NCBI RefSeq assembly: GCF_014204945.1
Contig: NZ_JACHMN010000002.1
Location: 1,688,503 to 1,752,502 of the forward strand
Reading direction: 5' to 3'
DNA length: 64,000 bases
Source of the DNA: Allocatelliglobosispora scoriae
GTDB taxonomy: Bacteria > Actinomycetota > Actinomycetes > Mycobacteriales > Micromonosporaceae
The notes under the pieces were generated by a model. That model saw only the letters and a program-made list of their open reading frames with translations, was not told the origin of the DNA and made no database searches. The stretch's first letter is position 1, and every line of letters starts with the position of its first letter. Positions 63,885 to 64,000 of this stretch are shown one piece after another. Position numbers and translations under genes: made by a program.

Positions 63885-64000
63885 TCATCGGCTGTCGGAC
63901 CACCCCCGCTCGTCCGCTGCGTCTCCCAGGCCTGGGCCCGCTTCGTCGACGTCGGCGAAGGCTTCCTCGCTCGCTGCCAGGTAGCTCTGCCAGGCCGTCG
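63885..64000 (-). CDS. mraZ: Transcriptional regulator MraZ, C-terminal part
   Basis: The last 38 codons read TAWQSYLAASEEAFADVDEA, then GPGLGDAADERGWSDSR and stop. The WQSYLAASEEAFAD run matches the MraZ C-terminus of actinobacteria, where MraZ is the first gene of the dcw cluster. The N-terminal DNA-binding part lies outside the window. Confidence 0.85.
   Translation of the reverse strand, partial: TAWQSYLAASEEAFADVDEAGPGLGDAADERGWSDSR

Overview
The window is chromosomal DNA of a high-GC actinomycete, most likely a member of the Micromonosporaceae (inference from gene order and protein style, not from a database search). The sequence signs are very high GC coding with GTG starts and ATGA overlaps, a division and cell wall (dcw) cluster with no ftsA but with sepF, yggT and divIVA downstream of ftsZ, a MurE ligase with the DNPR motif of meso-diaminopimelate enzymes, and a PriA-type isomerase with no trpF in the trp cluster. 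There are no rRNA, tRNA, CRISPR, phage or transposase genes.

Layout, left to right. 1-884: start of gltB (reverse strand, cut by the window edge). 1115-1840: small MscS-like membrane protein. 2047-10880: a reverse-strand block read as HIT protein, hisI, trpE, Trp-associated membrane protein, trpC, trpB, trpA, aminoglycoside-phosphotransferase-like kinase, lgt and FAD monooxygenase. 10881-11646: gene-free stretch with three copies of a 151-bp hairpin-bearing repeat. 11647-13766: ABC-2 type exporter plus TetR regulator behind a promoter that overlaps a 32-bp palindrome. 13712-14942: DUF2470 protein and a Streptomyces-type ribosomal protein S4, divergent around iron-box-like sites. 15014-18621: heterodimeric ABC exporter. 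18746-25425: TIGR03085 protein, long-chain acyl-CoA ligase, a yczR/yczE divergent pair, and a secreted M23 peptidase. 25426-32765: histidine genes hisD-C-B-small membrane gene-H-small membrane gene-priA, then a CBS-domain transporter and hisF. 32966-34302: Lon-substrate-binding-domain protein and DUF2567 protein. 34315-45044: dnaE, ParA-like ATPase, an unknown membrane-anchored protein, rluD-like pseudouridine synthase, lspA, DksA/TraR-like protein with a long basic tail, K+/H+ antiporter, DUF167 and a membrane protein. 45294-64000: the dcw cluster, in transcription order mraZ (partial), rsmH, ftsL-like, ftsI, murE, murF, mraY, murD, ftsW, murG, murC, ftsQ, ftsZ, yggS, sepF, yggT, divIVA.

How the genes work together. 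Histidine and tryptophan synthesis are interleaved: PriA is expected to serve both pathways because no trpF is seen. Lgt and LspA are the first two steps of lipoprotein maturation. The right-hand third makes lipid-linked peptidoglycan precursor (MurC-G, MraY) and builds the divisome (FtsQ, L, W, I, Z, SepF) and the polar DivIVA scaffold.

The most unusual non-coding feature is a set of long, nearly perfect hairpins (arms of about 16 to 38 bp) at about ten intergenic sites. They lie between convergent, co-directional and divergent genes, and one lies inside the mur operon. Two share a core sequence, one exists as a triplicate tandem array, and several carry an odd-centred palindrome inside each arm. 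A second dispersed element, about 45-56 bp, sits at stop codons and just upstream of start codons, mainly in the his operon.
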